Source: Acholoe squamosa
Taxonomy: Eukaryota; Annelida; Polychaeta; Phyllodocida; Polynoidae
Length of the DNA stretch: 64,000 bases
Direction: 5' to 3'
NCBI GenBank assembly: GCA_949317995.1
Contig: OX439041.1
Coordinates: 6,646,001 to 6,710,000 of the forward strand
Notes under the pieces: model-generated
The model's database searches: none
The model's input: the letters and a program-made list of their open reading frames with translations, nothing else
Told to the model about the DNA's origin: nothing
Program-made: the position numbers and the translations under genes
In this document: positions 41,340 through 55,800 of the stretch, in pieces
How the letters are laid out: each line of letters begins with the position of its first letter
Numbering within the stretch: position 1 is the first letter of the stretch

Positions 41340-42810
41340 GAACCAGCCAATATTTTTCCTAGGACAAGATTTAACACAAGACAGAGAGATCCCCTGTTCT
41401 AAGGAATAAATATTCAATGCAGGAGCTTAAACTTTTTCCACAGGATTTGCAATGTTATACAGATCTCCCTGGTCCAAAAAGTGAAAAATCTAGAGTACCA
41501 TGCTAGCGGATGTATACACTTTAAGTCAAAATAGGAGTGAGTGCAAATTGTGACTTTTTGATCGGGGCATCCTGGCAAGCTTTTGCATTTACTTGCTAGA
41601 TGGCGACACATCTTCACCATGTGGCAACCTGTCCAATCTAGAATACATACAGGGTTCATCTTAGCTGAATTTACTGTAGTCGCAGACTGAAAATGGGTGT
41701 TCGGGAGATATTGACAAATCAAATCAATGTTAGCTGAATAACAGGGGGGGGGGGGTCGGCGGCTGTTGACAAACCAAAAACCCTGCTTATATTGACAAAC
41801 CAAAATAACCTTAGCTGAATAAAGGGGTGGGGGGGGGGGGGTATCGGGGCAGAGCACCCAATGATTGAGTTGTGCAGATATGCCATTCTGAGCTCAGTGC
41901 CAAGATTTGGCAATCCTTTTCACAGAAGACAAAAAAAAAGCAGGTATAATATGAGGGGTATAGTTGGTATAATAAGGGACAAAAATCGCGCGTGGACGTC
42001 CCCTTTTAGCCTATAGTAACGCGCGGGGTTTTCCACTGAAAACAGGTGAAATTATTTTGACCCCCCCCATCAGAGGTATTGAAAAAATTCTGACCCCCCC
42101 CGTTCAAGGGGTTGAAAAAATTCTGACACCCCCTCAAACCCACCGTCCTCCCCCCTTTTGTTAAAAAATGATCACTCCCTAATGGTGAAGTTATTTTGAC
42201 CCCCTGGTCAAGGAGTCTAAAAGATTCTGACCCCCACTAAAAACCCACCAGCCCCCCCCCCCTGTTGTTACAAAAATGATCACTCCAAGACGTGGAGTGG
42301 TTGACACATGTTGGTGTCACAGTGCCTGTGTGTCCCTGTTAGGTTGTTGGGACCTGTTTACATGTACCACGTGTCACATGGTACTACCCCATAATTATGC
42401 CATCCATCATGTCTGTATCTCCAACAGCTGGCAGACATTTACTGTGTTCTGCTTATTCATTTTATTTGGTATTATTTTCAGGATTACTAATCCCATAGAT
42501 TGGTATATGATATGAGGGGTATAGTTGGTATTAGAACACGCTGTTCAAATCTTAACCATGGTGCATTCACGCATCGTGCTCATTGGTTGTCTTGATGCAT
42601 GAATACAGCCCCTAGGAGGCATTCAATCTTTCCTCTTTTTTTTCCTTTTTGGAACAGGTGGGCCACTTGTCACATTTCAGATTTTAAGAAATGGTCAAGT
42701 CATATGCCACTTGAGTCGCCATGCCCCATGCCAGCTCCCTCAACCATATACCATGTATGGGTCTAGACCCCTAAATGTGACAGGGTGACACGACCATTTC
42801 TTAAAATCGA
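41340..42810. other. Intergenic with homopolymer and C-rich repeats
   Basis: G-runs lie at about 41741-41751 and 41827-41840 next to a repeated TTAGCTGAATAA / TTGACAAACCAAAA unit. At 42045-42285 a unit of about 115 bp (TTCTGACCCCC.., CAAACCCACC.., AAAATGATCACTCC) occurs twice; a third copy is at about 59895-60015. A CATCGTG/GATGCATGAAT foldback fragment is near 42560. No gene. Confidence 0.55.
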
Positions 42811-45399
42811 CATGAAGCATATTGTCAAGGACATGGGAAAATAGAAATCTAGACATGAAAATCGACATGGGGAAGCCCCGTCTAGATCTACCCATGTTCC
42901 ATATCCAATTAAAAAATACAAAGGTGCACCCCAACTGTTGTTCATGCTTTAAGTTGCCATCCCACTTGGCAAAATGTTTTTAACGTAAACACATGTTAAT
43001 CTTAGGTTCCTTAGTTTGCCAAATGTTTGTTGTAAACATAAGAAAAATCAAAACATGTACATTAAAAACGCTTCTTAGTGCAAGAAGGTTGTAACTGCAT
43101 TGTTCAAGTTTTTTTACTGGAGACACAAAAGATGTGTTCCACTTACTATAGCACAAAGTTGAAACAGGAACATTGCGCTGGGCCCTATAGGCACATACCA
43201 TATACAGAGCTTCAATATTTTAATAGTAGCTAGCTAAGTGTCAGTACATGGTAAAACAGAAGAAACCTTTTTATTTTGCAAAATGTCAGTTACAACCTTC
43301 TTGCACTAAGGCGACGATATTAAATAGCTTGTTTGAGTGCCAGAGTCTCAAATAAACACCAGGGATGCTGAAAACTAACTAGAATCTGTATTCAAATACG
43401 TGCCTTTTCTTAGATAAGTGCCGGCGATGTAAAGTTCAAGTTCAAAATAATTTATTTGCTCTAAAATATATTACATAAAATATTATATATTCAATAAAGT
43501 TTAACAGTATAATATGAGATCCGTGTATTTTCTGCAGATGTACATTGGATCTTTCCCAAATCAGATAATAATTTGAGTAAGAGCAAAAGGGCTGCCGCTT
43601 AATTTAAAATCAATTTTTGTTGGCCACCCTTATTTGTATCCATTTTAGGATTTAATATAGTTAAGGTATTGATATTGTAATTATCATTATATAATACAAC
43701 ATTATTTGAATCATAAAATATTGAATTAGATTACTTAGACGATACAGAAAATTGAAAGGAAAATAAAAGATAAATTCAGTGCACAATACAGGACAATTAC
43801 AGTTGACATCTTAGGAATTCTTAGGTTATAGACATTATAACAGCAGTATAATTCATAAATGCTAATTGGGTATACAACATATAAATGCAAAGGGAAGATG
43901 ATGTGTATAAGGCAGATGAGGTCAGAGGATGACTCAACAAATTGTTGCTTAAGTCAATATGTAATAGTGAAGATATTTGTACCTAATTTTACAGCAATAA
44001 AAGATGTAATCATTTTACATCTTTTTTTGTTGTTGTTGGATTTAACTCTTTAAGTTCTTTTTTTCAGCTCCATTTTAAATAAATAGATACATTATATATT
44101 TCTTTTTTTTCAAATGAGAGATTATTCCAAATAATGTATTGAAATTAACAAGCATCAGGATGCTTTTAAACGGGGTGCTACGTTATGCAGAATTTTCCAG
44201 TGCCTTAGGGGCTGAAGTGTGAGAGGTGGCCTTGGCAATATAGCTGGGGTCTTAGACTGGGGTTTACATGTGGATTTTCAAAATTGCTATAACATATGTC
44301 ACAAACTTTCTACTTCTCCATGTCCTTGTCACTAAGCTCCATGTCCTATGTCAATTATGAGAAAAGGTACATTGTCACAAATTATAATGATATTGAACCT
44401 TCCCCCCCATATAACCTTGTCACTAAGCTCTATGTCACATATCAATTTTAAGAAAAATGTAATAATTTCTCACAGAAAACCAGACAAGAAGCACTTTCAA
44501 TTCAAACCTTTTATTGCTGATGGATAGTATGTGGACAAGTGGATACATTTAATAATATGTGGGCAACGTTTCAACTTTATTCAAAAGTCTTCATTAAGAA
44601 AATGCCACTTCATCGTGTCGATTCTAGGGGTCTAGGCCCATCTTAGTGTATATGTTGTTGTTGTTGTCTGTGCAGTGTCCTGGAAGGAAGCCAAGACCAC
44701 AAATCACACAACTAGTGGTCTCAGCTCTACTGTGTGGGGGCAGTCTTCATGACATATAACACATAAATCTGCACACTCATCCCACTCACACTCTAACCCT
44801 TTACACTCTACCCTTTATATATATGTGGTAGAGCAACATGCATGGTCGTCATAATGCACCAATGATTGGTGAGTTTGCTCACCAGCACTTCATTGGGTCA
44901 TCTACTGACCCTTTGGGGTTTTATCAACCCATAGGATCGACACAATGCATGAAACTCGCGAGAAGCTCACCAGTGCTGCATAATTTTGTTTGGAATATAC
45001 CATCCCCGTCTTATGATGTGACGCGGTCTACTGAAATGTCTTTTTACTGAATGAGGCATGAATGTAATGGCTCACCACTGCAACATCCATGCATCATGCC
45101 AGTCCAATATAAAGGGGAGCACTAATTCATCAGTGGAGAGTTAACTCACCACAGAGCTGCATTAACAACAAGTTTGGGTGAAGGATAAAGTGATGAACAC
45201 TCCATGATGATGAAGGGTTAACGTGTGCTATGTCGGGGGATCCCACTCGTTTATCTTACTAACCTATTGTACATGTTATTTAACCCTTAAGAGGCCACTA
45301 ATGCATCGATGCGTTGTATGCATAATGTGTGTGCGCAGAACGACGGTCATTTGGGGTCAGCATAATGTACTGCATTTAAATGCTGGTGTAATCATTTTG

Positions 45400-46291
45400 T
45401 TATGACTAAGATCGGTGCATCATGATGACTTTGATTGGTGCATCATGATGACTATGATTGGTGCATCATGATGACAGTGATTGGTGCATCATGATGGCTA
45501 TGATTGGTGCATCATGATGACTGTGATTGGTGCATCATGATGACTATGATTGGTGCATCATGATGACTGTGATTGGTGCATCATGATGACAGTGATTGGT
45601 GCATCATGATGACTATGATTGGTGCATCATGATGACTGTGATTGGTGCATCATGATGACTATGATTGGTGCATCATGATGACTATGATTGGTGCATCATG
45701 ATGACTGTGATTGGTGCATCATGATGGCTGATTATTGCATCATGATGACAGTGATTGGTGCATCATGATGACAGTGATTGGTGCAACATGATGAATGTGG
45801 TTGGTGCATCATGATGACTGTGATTGGTGCATCATGATGACTATGATTGGTGCATAATGATGACTGTGATTGGTGCATCATGATGACTAATTATTGCATC
45901 ATGATGACTGATTATTGCATCATGATGACTGATTATTGCATCATGATGGCTGTGATTGGTGCATCATGACGACTATGATTGGTGCATCATGATGACTGTG
46001 ATTGGTGCATCATGATGACTGTGATTGGTGCATCATGATGACTATGATTGGTGCATCATGATGACTATGATTGGTGCATCATAATGACTATGATTGGTGC
46101 ATCATGATGACTGTGATTGGTGCATCATGATGACTATGATCGGTGCATTATGATGACAGTGATTGGTGCATCATGATGACTATGATTGGTGCATCATGAT
46201 GACTGTGATTGGTGCATCATGATGACAATGATTGGTGCATCATGATGACTGTGATTGGTACATCATGATGACTATGATTGGTGCATCATGA
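45400..46291 (+). repeat. 23-bp minisatellite, short array
   Basis: About 38 units of GTGATTGGTGCATCATGATGACT with G/A variants and some shortened units (TGATTATTGCATCATGATGAC). Each unit contains the 10-bp palindrome CATCATGATG. Confidence 0.95.
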
Positions 46292-46733
46292 CGCCCTTGA
46301 CATATTACACTTGAGGAATGGTGCGGCCCTTATAGTATCAAGAGTCAAAACATTGATGCTTTATGATGACCGTAATTGGTGCATCATCACTACTAAGATC
46401 GGTGACAACTATGATTATTGCATCATGATGAGGTGGTTGAAGTGTCAACTAAGAGTCAAAACATCATTGTTCTACATTCTACATGTCAGGAAAGGTCCGG
46501 AGCCATGCGAATCAGATCTTGAGCTGTTATTGCAGAAATTGGTCGTTTTTTTATCGATATTGTTTATTACTTTAAAACCTGTGTATAGGAAGTTAAAAAC
46601 GTTGCTAAACAGAACAGTTTTATTACGTTAAAGTTGCATTTATTTTGAAGGTAATAAAAATAGTTTTTTTCATCCAAACGTTCAAATTTTCGGTAATGCT
46701 GAATATACTGTAGAGGTCGGCGGAAAATGTCCG

Positions 46734-46804
46734 GGAGAAACCAGGAGTCGAACCCGGGACCCTCCAACCTGCAGGCGGAAGCTCTACCGCTGAGCTACTT
46801 CCCC
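46734..46804 (-). tRNA. tRNA-Cys(GCA)-like unit 1
   Basis: The 71-nt minus-strand sequence folds as a cloverleaf: acceptor GGGGAAG/TTTCTCC (with G-U pairs), D-arm GCTC/GAGC, anticodon loop CTGCAGG (GCA), T-arm CCGGG-TTCGACT-CCTGG. The A box TAGCTCAGCGG and B box GGTTCGACTCC fit consensus. The anticodon stem has one mismatch and the discriminator is C, not the U expected for tRNA-Cys. The surrounding about 200 bp repeats with it, so a tRNA-derived SINE or tRNA pseudogene unit is more likely than a working tRNA gene. Confidence 0.6.
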
Positions 46805-46971
46805 GTCTGACATTCTCTACCTTCCACCTACATCTGGATCGGTATAATACACAAGGGGGGCAGCTTATACCGGCTGACCAGCCCCTGAGGGCTGGTGCAA
46901 CCGGAACAGGGCAGGTGGCCTACTGCCATGGACTTACAGCCAGAGCTGGCCCCTACACTCCTCCCAACCAC

Positions 46972-47349
46972 CCATGTAGAAAGCCCACTCAGGGCCAAAT
47001 TGGTTTTACCAGGGATAAGGTGGTTTAAAGCAGGCAGCATTCAGTACATGGGTTTTAGGTTCGGCAGATGCTGGGTTTCCAGTCAGGGCCACACAGGGCA
47101 GCCCAAATCGGCCAAACTGACTTGAGCCCATTGGGCTCCCAACGGGTTTTGTCCTCAGCATATGGTCTGGGCCACATTGGGCTGACGATTTGGGCACTGG
47201 TCAGCTTTAAAATCGGCAACCACATTGGGCCCAGGATGGTTTCAAAATGGGCATCCCAAGATGGGTGCTTAGCTGCCTAAATTCTTCTCAGTCTGGGATG
47301 AGAGTGGGTTTGGACAGGGCAGCCTCATATTCTGGACTGTTCTGAACTT
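46972..47349. repeat. Dispersed repeat, inverted partner at about 50060-50230
   Basis: The GGGTTTTGTCCTCAGCA..GGTCTGGGCCACATTGG segment (about 47085-47230) matches the reverse complement of about 50060-50215. No gene. Confidence 0.55.
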
Positions 47350-48299
47350 TGTGATGAGTGGTCCCCCTCCCTCTCCTTTTCTTCGCCCTCCCCTATCCAT
47401 CCCCTACCCCTTCCATCTCCTACTCACTCCCCTCAACCTGCTCTACCCTTTCCCCCTCACCTTCTCTCACCCTGCCCTCCCCTGCCCTGTCCTCTCCTCC
47501 CTGCCCTCCCCCACCCTGCCCTGCCCTGCCCTCCTCTCACCCTGCCCTGCCCTCCCCTGCCCTTCTCTCACCCTGCCCTGCCATCCCCTGCCCCCCTCTC
47601 ACCCTGCCCTGCCCTGCCATCCCCTGCACCCTCTCACCCTGCCCTGCCCTCCCTTGCCCTCCTCTCACCATGCCCTGCCATCCCCTGCCCTCACCTGCCC
47701 TGTCCTGCTCTCACCCCACCCTGCCCTGTCCTGCCCTGCCCTCACCCTCCCCTGCCCTACCCTGCCCTGGTCTCCTCTCACCCTACCCTGCCCTGCCCTC
47801 CCTTGCCCTCCTATCACCATGCCCTGCCATCCCCTCCCCTCACCTGCCCTGTCCTGCTCTCAACCCACCCTGCCCTGTCCTGCCCTGCCCTCACCCTGCC
47901 CTGCCCTCCCTTGGCCTCCTCTCACCCTGCCCTGCAACTCCCTGCCATCCCCTGCCTTCACCTGCCCTGTCCTGCTCTCGCCCCACCCTGCCCTGTCCTA
48001 CCCTGCCCTCACCCTGCCCTGCCCTACCCTGCCCTGGCCTCCTCTCACCCTACCCTGCCCTGCCCTCCCTTGGCCTCTTCTCACCCTGCCCTGCAACTCC
48101 CTGCCCTCCCTTGGCCTCCTCTCACCCTGCCCTGCAACTCCCTGCCATCCCTTGGCCTCCTCTCACCCCACCCTGCCCTGTCCTGCCCTGCCCTGACCCT
48201 GCCCTGCCCTCACCCTACCCTGCCCTGGCCTCCTCTCATCCTACCCTGCTCTGCCCTGCCCTCTTCCCCTGCCCTCCCCTCCCTCCACCACTGGTGTAG
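47350..48299 (+). repeat. C-rich minisatellite (CCCTGCCCTGCCCTC)
   Basis: Nearly pure pyrimidine-rich plus strand built from CCCTG and CTCACCCTGCCC blocks, with higher-order units such as CTTGGCCTCCTCTCACCCTG. The minus strand has dense GGGCAGGGCAGGG tracts. Long open frames in all three plus frames come from the repeat itself. Confidence 0.9.
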
Positions 48300-48517
48300 G
48301 GGATAGGTAGTCCCACTTTCCCTATATCATTAATACACAGGTAGGTTCATAGTAGGGATCCAGATATTTCATGTAAAATGCAACACTGACTAGTCCTGGA
48401 AATAACAGGTTCATGTCTTTCTTTATACTAGTAGGCTTGCAAGGTGTATTTGTGGTGTGGGGGCAAACAGGTCCCACACCTGGCCGGGTATAAGAGGACT
48501 ATATTAAGCTAATAGAT

Positions 48518-48604
48518 CATGGATATTGGAGCCCTAGGGCCTTACATGCTGGATATATGCTGGATATATCCAGCATGTAAGGCCCGTGGGCTCCAATATC
48601 CATG
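48518..48604. repeat. Hairpin with 39-nt arms
   Basis: CATGGATATTGGAGCCC (48518-48534) through 48556 pairs with about 48566-48604; two adjacent mismatches interrupt an otherwise exact stem. Confidence 0.85.
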
Positions 48605-50316
48605 ACCTAATAGGTTTATACCACGATTTCCTCCATTTTGTATTAATTTCTTACCTGATATCCACAGAATATAGCCACGAGAAGACATTTTGTAAAAGCA
48701 AGTGATACGGCCTGGGTCTGCTCTGCGCGAAGCCATTGTTTTTGTTCCTTGCCGAGAGATGAACCGCCGTGTTTACACACACTTTTTGTATGGAATCCAA
48801 CCATGACAAATCGGGAAATTAACAGGTTCATATCCTTAGATAGTCTAGATGATCCCTCCATACGTATTATGTCCAATATATTCAAAATAAATAAGAATCC
48901 ATTGATTTTCCAAAACGGTCCGAAATTTTCTGCGTCTTCCTCGTACGACGAGCAGTTGACCTATATCTACATCTGGGCCACTGACACACTTTCGCCGAGC
49001 AAGGAGGCAGGTGGGAATGGCCGGACCGTGACTCGCTTACGATGGAAAAATCAATGGATTCTTATTTATATCGAGGAAAATGGAGAAAATTAGCACGCAT
49101 TCCTCGTCTATGGATCAAATACTTCTTGGGATTTCAATATTATAACATGACAAGCTTGGAATCAAGACGAAAACTGAGTGTAAACATAGGACAAGGACCC
49201 CAGGTTAGAAGTTATTCACTTTCGCATTGGGTTTCATCACCGTTCAGTGTGGCGCTATGGCTAAGGCCTTCGCCTACCTCCACTGCGGCCGGGGTTCAAT
49301 TTTCCTACGAGTTGGGACGATTTTTCACATTGAAATGATGGCCAGATTGAATTTGTATGTCTGCCACACATTTCCCAAAATATTCTAAGTCCAACTTGAC
49401 CTCGAAAAAGAATATACCAAAAATTCCAAAAATGCACATGTGTGGTATATGCAGGATAATGCACGGCTAAACTGCATATAAAACCACCGGAAGTGCCAGA
49501 ATCGTGGTATAAATAGAGGCAATTGAGAAAACAAAAATATCCCCTGCCCCTGTAGGCCAGTCCATGGCAGACTCACTACAAAGTGGTTTCACAACACTCC
49601 AGGCAGAATTCTACTACCCATACAAAACTTATTTCTTTTAGACATAGGACAACTTAGATGTTTCTAGTCAAAAGTGCAAATCAAGGTCATCTGAGTAGTA
49701 GTGGAATGGCAACACCATTTCTTTTGCACTGAACTTGGAACAAGAGCAGATATGCAGAGGTACAGTCATTATGAACTTGAAGGCTCTCTTCTCTACTCCT
49801 ACATAGGGAAGTAGTGGGGAAGATTGAGGCCATAATGTCACTTTAATGAATCAAAGTGCCTTGTGTTGGCTGAATGAGTTTGATTCAAATGGATGGTTCT
49901 GCTCTGCCTTTCCACTCAGGTAGATATTACATTTACTGCGTTAGTGATGGGGGGGGGGGGTGAGATTAGCTTTAGGATTTGTTGTTCATTGACTTTCGGA
50001 AAAAAGAATAAATATTGGATAAATTTCTCAAAAAGAATTTTTAATTTTTCGTCAAATCGGGCAGCCCACTTTGGGCCACACCAAAAACCCATGTTAAACT
50101 CACTTTGAGCCCAAATCGGTGAGCCTACTTTCAAACAGATCTGTGCCCAAATCGGTTAGCCCAGTGTGGCCCAGACCCTTTGCTGAGGACAAAACCCATT
50201 GGGCACCCACTTTCTTAAAATCGACATGTGACATGGGGTTTATTGAAAAGGACATGGGAAAATAGAAATTAAATTTTAGTGACATGTGACAAAGTCTTAT
50301 CTTAAAATCGACCTGT
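48605..50316. other. Intergenic; one inverted repeat, no convincing gene
   Basis: ATAAATAAGAATCCATTGA (about 48885-48903) recurs inverted at about 49047-49070. TATAAATAGAGG at 49511-49522 resembles a TATA box but leads to no clear ORF. A G-run is at 49949-49960. Confidence 0.45.
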
Positions 50317-52892
50317 GACATGAAGCATATTGTCAAGGACATGGGAAAATAGAAATCTAGACATGAAAATCGACATGGGGAAGCCCCGTCTAGATCTACC
50401 CATGTTCCATATCCAATTAAAAAATACAAAGGTGCACCCCAACTGTTGTTCATGCTTTAAGTTGCCATCCCACTTGGCAAAATGTTTTTAACGTAAACAC
50501 ATGTTAATCTTAGGTTCCTTAGTTTGCCAAATGTTTGTTGTAAACATAAGAAAAATCAAAACATGTACATTAAAAACGCTTCTTAGTGCAAGAAGGTTGT
50601 AACTGCATTGTTCAAGTTTTTTTACTGGAGACACAAAAGATGTGTTCCACTTACTATAGCACAAAGTTGAAACAGGAACATTGCGCTGGGCCCTATAGGC
50701 ACATACCATATACAGAGCTTCAATATTTTAATAGTAGCTAGCTAAGTGTCAGTACATGGTAAAACAGAAGAAAACTTTTTATTTTGCAAAATGTCAGTTA
50801 CAACCTTCTTGCACTAAGGCGACGATATTAAATAGCTTGTTTGAGTGCCAGAGTCTCAAATAAACACCAGGGGAACGTACAGGGATGCTGAAAACTAACT
50901 AGAATCTGTATTCAAATACGTGCCTTTTCTTAGATAAGTGCCGGCGATGTAAAGTTCAAGTTCAAAATAATTTATTTGCTCTAAAATATATTACATAAAA
51001 TATTATATATTCAATAAAGTTTAACAGTATAATATGAGATCCGTGTATTTTCTGCAGATGTACATTGGATCTTTCCCAAATCAGATAATAATTTTGAGTA
51101 AGAGCAAAAGGGCTGCCGCTTAATTTAAAATCAATTTTTGTTGGCCACCCTTATTTGTATCCATTTTAGGATTTAATATAGTTAAGGTATTGATATTGTA
51201 ATTATCATTATATAATACAACATTATTTGAATCATAAAATATTGAATTAGATTACTTAGACGATACAGAAAATTGAAAGGAAAATAAAAGATAAATTCAG
51301 TGCACAATACAGGACAATTACAGTTGACATCTTAGGAATTCTTAGGTTATAGACATTATAACAGCAGTATAATTCATAAATGCAAAGGGAAGATGATGTG
51401 TATAAGGCAGATGAGGTCAGAGGATGACTCAACAAATTGTTGCTTAAGTCAATATGTAATAGTGAAGATATTTGTACCTAATTTTACAGCAATAAAAGAT
51501 GTAATCATGTTACATCTTTTTTTGTTGTTGTTGGATTTAACTCTTTAAGTTCTTTTTTCAGCTCCTTTTTAAATAAATAGATACATTATATATTTCTTTT
51601 TTTTTCAAATGAGAGATTATTCCAAATAATGTATTGAAATTAACAAGCATCAGGATGCTTTTAAACGGGGTGCTACGTTATGCAGAATTTTCCAGTGCCT
51701 TAGGGGCTGAAGTGTGAGAGGTGGCCTTGGCAATATAGCTGGGGTCTTAGACGGGGGTTTACATGTGGATTTTCAAAATTGCTATAACATATGTCACAAA
51801 CTTTCTACTTCTCCATGTCCTTGTCACTAAGCTCCATGTCCTATGTCAATTATGAGAAAAGGTACATTGTCACAAATTATAATGATATTGAACCTTCCCC
51901 CCCCATATAACCTTGTCACTAAGCTCTATGTCACATATCAATTTTAAGAAAAATGTAATAATTTCTCACAGAAAACCAGACAAGAAGCACTTTCAATTCA
52001 AACCTTTTATTGCTGATGGATAGTATGTGGACAAGTGGATACATTTAATAATATGTGGGCAACGTTTCAACTTTATTCAAAAGTCTTCATTAAGAAAATG
52101 CCACTTCATCGTGTCGATTCTAGGGGTCTAGGCCCATCTTAGTGTATATGTTGTTGTTGTCTGTGCAGTGTCCTGGAAGGAAGCCAAGACCACAAATCAC
52201 ACAACTAGTGGTCTCAGCTCTACTGTATGGGGGCAGTCTTCATGACATGTAACACATAAATCTGCACACTCATCCCACTCACACTCTAACCCTTTACACT
52301 CTACCCTTTATATATATATGGTAGAGCAACATGCATGGTCGTCATAATGCACCAATGATTGGTGAGTTTGCTCACCAGCACTTCATTGGGTCATCTACTG
52401 ACCCTTTGGGGTTTTATCAACCCATAGGATCGACACAATGCATGAAACCCGCGAGAAGCTCACCAGTGCTGCATAATTTTGTTTGGAATATACCATCCCC
52501 GTCTTATGATGTGACGCGGTCTAGTGAAATGTCTTTTTACTGAATGAGGCATGAATGTAATGGCTCACCACTGCAACATCCATGCATCATGCCAGTCCAA
52601 TATAAAGGGGAGCACTAATTCATCAGTGGAGAGTTAACTCACCACAGAGCTGCATTAACAACAAGTTTGGGTGAAGGATAAAGTGATGAACACTCCATGA
52701 TGATGAAGGGTTAACGTGTGCTATGTCGGGGGATCCCACTCGTTTATCTTACTAACCTATTGTACATGTTATTTAACCCTTAAGAGGCCACTAATGCATC
52801 GATGCGTTGTATGCATAATGTGTGTGCGCAGAACGACGGTCATTTGGGGTCAACATAATGTACTGCATTTAAATGCTGGTGTAATCATTTTG

Positions 52893-55800
52893 TTATGACT
52901 AAGATCGGTGCATCATGATGACTTTGATTGGTGCATCATTATGACTGTGATTGGTGCATCATGATGGCTATGATTGATGCATCATGATGACTATGATTAT
53001 TGCATCATGATGACTGTGATTGGTGCATCATGATGACTGTGATTGGTGCATCATGATGACTGTGATTGGTGCATCATGATGACTGTGATTGGTGCATCAT
53101 GATAACTGTGATTGGTGCACCATGATGACTGTGATTGGTGCATCATGATGACTATGATTGGTGCATCATGATGACAGTGATTGGTGCATCATGATGTCTG
53201 ATTGGTGCATCATGATGTCTGATTGGTGCATCATGATGTCTGATTGGTGCATCATGATGACTGTGATTGGTGCATCATGATGACTGTGATTGGTGCATCA
53301 TGATGACTGTGATTGGTGCATCATGATGACTGTGATTGGTGCATCATGATGACTATGATTGGTGCATCATGATGACTGTGATTGGTGTATCATGATGACT
53401 GTGATTGGTGCATCATGATGCCTATGATTGGTGCATCATGATGACTGTGATTGCTGCATCATGATGACAGTGGTTGGTGTACCAAGATGACTGTGATTGG
53501 TGCATCATGATGACTATGATTGGTGCATCATGATGACAGTGATTGGTGCATCATGATGACAGTGGTTGGTGCACCATGATGACTGTGATTGGTGCATCAT
53601 GATGACTGATTATTGCATCATGATGACTGTGATTGGTGCATCATGATGACTATGATTGGTGCATCATGATGACAGTGATTGGTGCATCATGATGACTGTG
53701 ATTGGTGCATCATGATGACTGTGATTGGTGCATCATGATGACTGTGATTGGTGCATCATGATGACTGTGATTGGTGCATCATGATGACTATGATTGGTGG
53801 ATCACGATGACTGTGATTGGTGCATCATGATGACTGTGATTGGTGTATCATGATGACTATGATTGGTGCATCATGATGATTGTGATTGGTGCACCATGAT
53901 GACTGTGATTGGTGCATCATGATGACTATGATTGGTGCATCATGATGACTATGATTGGTGCATCATGATGTCTGATTGGTGCATCATGATGACTGTGATT
54001 GGTGCATCATGATGAGAGTGATTGGTGCATCATGATGACTGTGATTGGTGAATCATGATGACTGTGATTGGTGCATCATGATGACTATGATTGGTGCATC
54101 ATGATGACTGTGATTGGTGCATCATGATGACTGTGATTAGTGCATCATGATGTCTGATTATTGCATCATGATGACTATGATTGGTGCATCATGATGACTG
54201 TGATTGGTGCATCATGATGTCTGATTGGTGCATCATGATAACTATGATTAGTGCATCATGATGACTGTGATTAGTGCATCATGATGTCTGATTATTGCAT
54301 CATGATGACTATGATTGGTGCATCATGATGACTGTGATTGGTGCATCATGATGACTATGATTGGTGCATCATGATGTCTGATTGGTGCATCATGATGACT
54401 GTGATTGGTGCATCAAGATGACTATGATTGGTGCATCATGATGACTGTGATTGGTGCATCATGATGACTGATTATTGCATCATGATGACTATGATTGGTG
54501 CATCATGATGACTGTGATTAGTGCATCATGATGACTGTGATTGGTGCATCATGATGACTGTGATTGGTGCATCATGATGACTGTGATTGGTGCATCATGA
54601 TGACTGATTATTACATCATGATGACTATGATTGGTGCATCATGATGACTGTGATTGGTGCATCATGATGACAGTGATTGGTGCATCATGATGACTATGAT
54701 TGGTACAACATGATGACAGTGATTGGTGCATCATGATGACTATGATTGGTGCATCATGATGACTGTGATTGGTGCATCATGATGACAGTGGTTGGTGCAC
54801 CAAGATGACTGTGATTGGTGCATCATGATGACTATGATTGGTGCATCATGATGACAGTGACTGGTGCTTCATGATGACTGTGATTGGTGCATCATGATGA
54901 CTGTGATTGGTGCATCATGATGACTGTGATTGGTGTATCATGATGACTATGATTGGTGCATCATGATGATTGTGATTGGTGCACCATGATGACTGTGATT
55001 GGTGCATCATGATGACTATGATTGGTGCATCATGATGACTGTGATTGGTGCATCATGATGGATATGATTGGTGCATCATGATGACTGTGATTGGTGCATC
55101 ATGATGACTGTGATTGGTGCACCATGATGACTGTGATTGGTGCATCATGATGACTATGATTGGTGCATCATGATGACTGTGATTGGTGCATCATGATGAC
55201 TGTGATTGGTGCATCATGATGACTATGATTGGTGCATCATGATGACAGTGATTGGTGCATCATGATGTCTGATTGGTGCATCATGATGACTGTGATTGGT
55301 GCATCATGATGACTGTGATTGGTGCATCATGATGACTGTGATTGGTGCATCATGATGACTGTGATTGGTGCATCATGATGACTATGATTGGTGCATCATG
55401 ATGTCTGATTGGTGCATCATGATGACTGTGATTGGTGCATCGTAATGAGAGTGATTGGTGCATCATGATGACTGTGATTGTCGAATCATGATGACTGTGA
55501 TTGTTGCATCATGATGGCTATGATTGGTGCATCATGATCACTGTGATTGGTGCATCATGATGACTATGATTGGTGCATCATGATGTCTGATTGGTGCATC
55601 ATGATGTCTGATTGGTGCATCATGATGACTGTGATTGGTGCATCATGATGAGAGTGATAGGTGCATCATGATGACTGTGATTGGTGAATCATGATGACAG
55701 TGATTGGTGCATCATGATGACTATGATTGGTGCATCATGATGACTGTGATTGGTGCATCATGATGACTGTGATTGTTGCATCATGATGACTATGATTGGT

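Larger units (their letters stand above)
42811..46971 (+). repeat. Segmental duplication, copy 1
   Basis: Closely matches 50317-58653 in the same orientation (offset about 7,500 before the minisatellite, about 11,690 after it). It holds no convincing gene; small ORFs are conserved between copies only because the DNA is. It contains the dispersed repeat 43446-43629, a minisatellite and a tRNA-like unit. Confidence 0.9.

Noticed and set aside
21190-41841. Long G-runs (21190, 23739, 41741, 41827) as functional signals
   Set aside because: Homopolymers of this length are common slippage products and may be miscounted by sequencing; position alone gives no function.
47351-48306. Long plus-strand ORFs (about 167-313 aa) rich in Pro, Leu, Ser and Cys
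   Set aside because: All three frames are open because the DNA is a C-rich tandem repeat; no domain or start context supports a protein.
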